Assembly (NCBI RefSeq): GCF_004365575.1
Contig: NZ_SOBG01000006.1
Location: 1 to 64,000, forward strand
From: Hypnocyclicus thermotrophus
Lineage (GTDB): Bacteria > Fusobacteriota > Fusobacteriia > Fusobacteriales > Fusobacteriaceae
Length of the DNA stretch: 64,000 nucleotides
Direction: 5' to 3'
Position 1 is the stretch's first letter. The number at the start of each line of letters is the position of its first letter. The notes beneath the pieces were generated by a model that was given only the letters and a program-made list of their open reading frames with translations, had not been told where the DNA came from and did not search any database. Shown piece by piece: positions 63,591 to 64,000 of this stretch. Position numbers and translations under genes: made by a program.

Positions 63591-64000
63591 TTAGTTTATA
63601 ATGTATTCTTGATCAACTTCTATAACTGTATATTCTTCTATTATTTCAAATGTTGCTAATTTTTGATCAAGTCTACTTATTCTTACCCTTGCGACAGGTA
63701 ATGTTCTAGTTGCCAGTTTTTCTCCTGTTCTATTATCAAATACACTTGGTAATACACTGCTTAGTATATAAGTATCACCTAATGTAGCATTGGGAATTAT
63801 TCTTCTATCTATAGTTACTTGAGTATTCCATCTTGTGATAATTCTAACTCTTTTGTAATTATCTTTTTGGTCATAATATATAGATTTTAATATTTTTCTT
63901 ACTTCTGGAAGGTGTGAAATAGTTCTTGACATTTCATATACTTTATCATATTTTTTTTGGTCATAATAAAGTTTTAATAAACTTAATTTTATTTCTTCAG
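63591..64000 (-). CDS. C-terminal part of a TPR-like protein with a FlgT-C-like beta domain (5' end outside window)
   Basis: The frame stays open to the right edge, so the true start lies beyond 64000; an internal Met at 63932 is not a start with any Shine-Dalgarno. Visible are about 136 residues: helical, TPR-like repeats ([18 protein letters not shown]), then a beta-rich domain ([18 protein letters not shown] ... [23 protein letters not shown] ... [19 protein letters not shown]). The pattern 'GDxYxL...D..TGE.L.....ARVRI' resembles C-terminal domains of FlgT and related envelope proteins. The resemblance is by eye and modest. Confidence 0.6.
   Translation of the reverse strand, partial: EEIKLSLLKLYYDQKKYDKVYEMSRTISHLPEVRKILKSIYYDQKDNYKRVRIITRWNTQVTIDRRIIPNATLGDTYILSSVLPSVFDNRTGEKLATRTLPVARVRISRLDQKLATFEIIEEYTVIEVDQEYIIN

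Overview
The window is a very AT-rich bacterial chromosome segment (GC about a quarter by eye). It is densely coding and mostly minus-strand. A Gram-negative envelope is indicated by Kdo transferase, an RseC-like protein, a LolA-like carrier and small outer-membrane barrels. Firmicute-style regulation is also present: GatCAB, a CIRCE/HrcA site, a guanine riboswitch, RNase Y with YmdB, and YlxM-Ffh. This mix suggests the Fusobacteriota or a close relative. A flagellar basal-body operon and a chemoreceptor are unusual for that phylum, whose best-known members are non-motile, so a marine or vent-type lineage is plausible. The assignment is inference.

Layout. 1-100: end of an IS30-like element. 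159-5265: a small acidic protein, a JAMM-DinG helicase fusion, rpsT, and a LexA/CI-like repressor divergent from a Cro-like protein. 5271-13921: gatB and gatA, then (reading against transcription) PAP2 phosphatase, glycosyltransferase, gatC, HAD phosphatase, a second glycosyltransferase, a DPM1-like enzyme and GtrA. The tRNA amidotransferase genes are therefore interleaved with lipid-linked sugar genes. 13929-19741: rluB, scpB, a secreted protein, mreB, maf and an FtsK-like protein that lacks its motor domain. 19898-21278: rseC-like gene and two paralogous barrel proteins. 21315-27254: LysR regulator, valS and CoA-disulfide reductase. 27424-29103: a ferritin-like/VIT1 protein and a HAD hydrolase. 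29172-33593: a lone fumarase alpha subunit, guaB, a membrane protein and guaA. 33860-45223: chemoreceptor, glpX, an FtsB-like gene, and the flagellar run flgB-flgC-fliE-fliF-fliG-fliH-fliI-fliJ-motE/flbB, preceded by popT. 45210-50691: aroQ, nrdR, a PTS EIIA gene, recO, a lolA-like gene, mreC and groSL. 50881-64000: an ornithine-type decarboxylase, rpsP, ffh, ylxM, trmB, waaA, a DMT transporter, HU, a divergent polysaccharide deacetylase, cmk, prmA, surE, a zinc-ribbon protein, a frameshifted ymdB, rny, and a gene cut by the right edge.

The strongest regulatory discovery is in front of valS. A good promoter is followed by a 19-codon leader peptide with its own Shine-Dalgarno and four valine codons in a block of five. 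Mutually exclusive RNA stems (1:2, 2:3, 3:4) follow, ending in an intrinsic terminator. This has the full architecture of ribosome-mediated transcription attenuation for a valyl-tRNA synthetase, where a T-box would be the usual Gram-positive solution. guaA has a guanine-class purine riboswitch with terminator and antiterminator, and groSL has a perfect CIRCE. No tRNA, rRNA, tmRNA, SRP RNA, RNase P RNA or CRISPR array was recognised.
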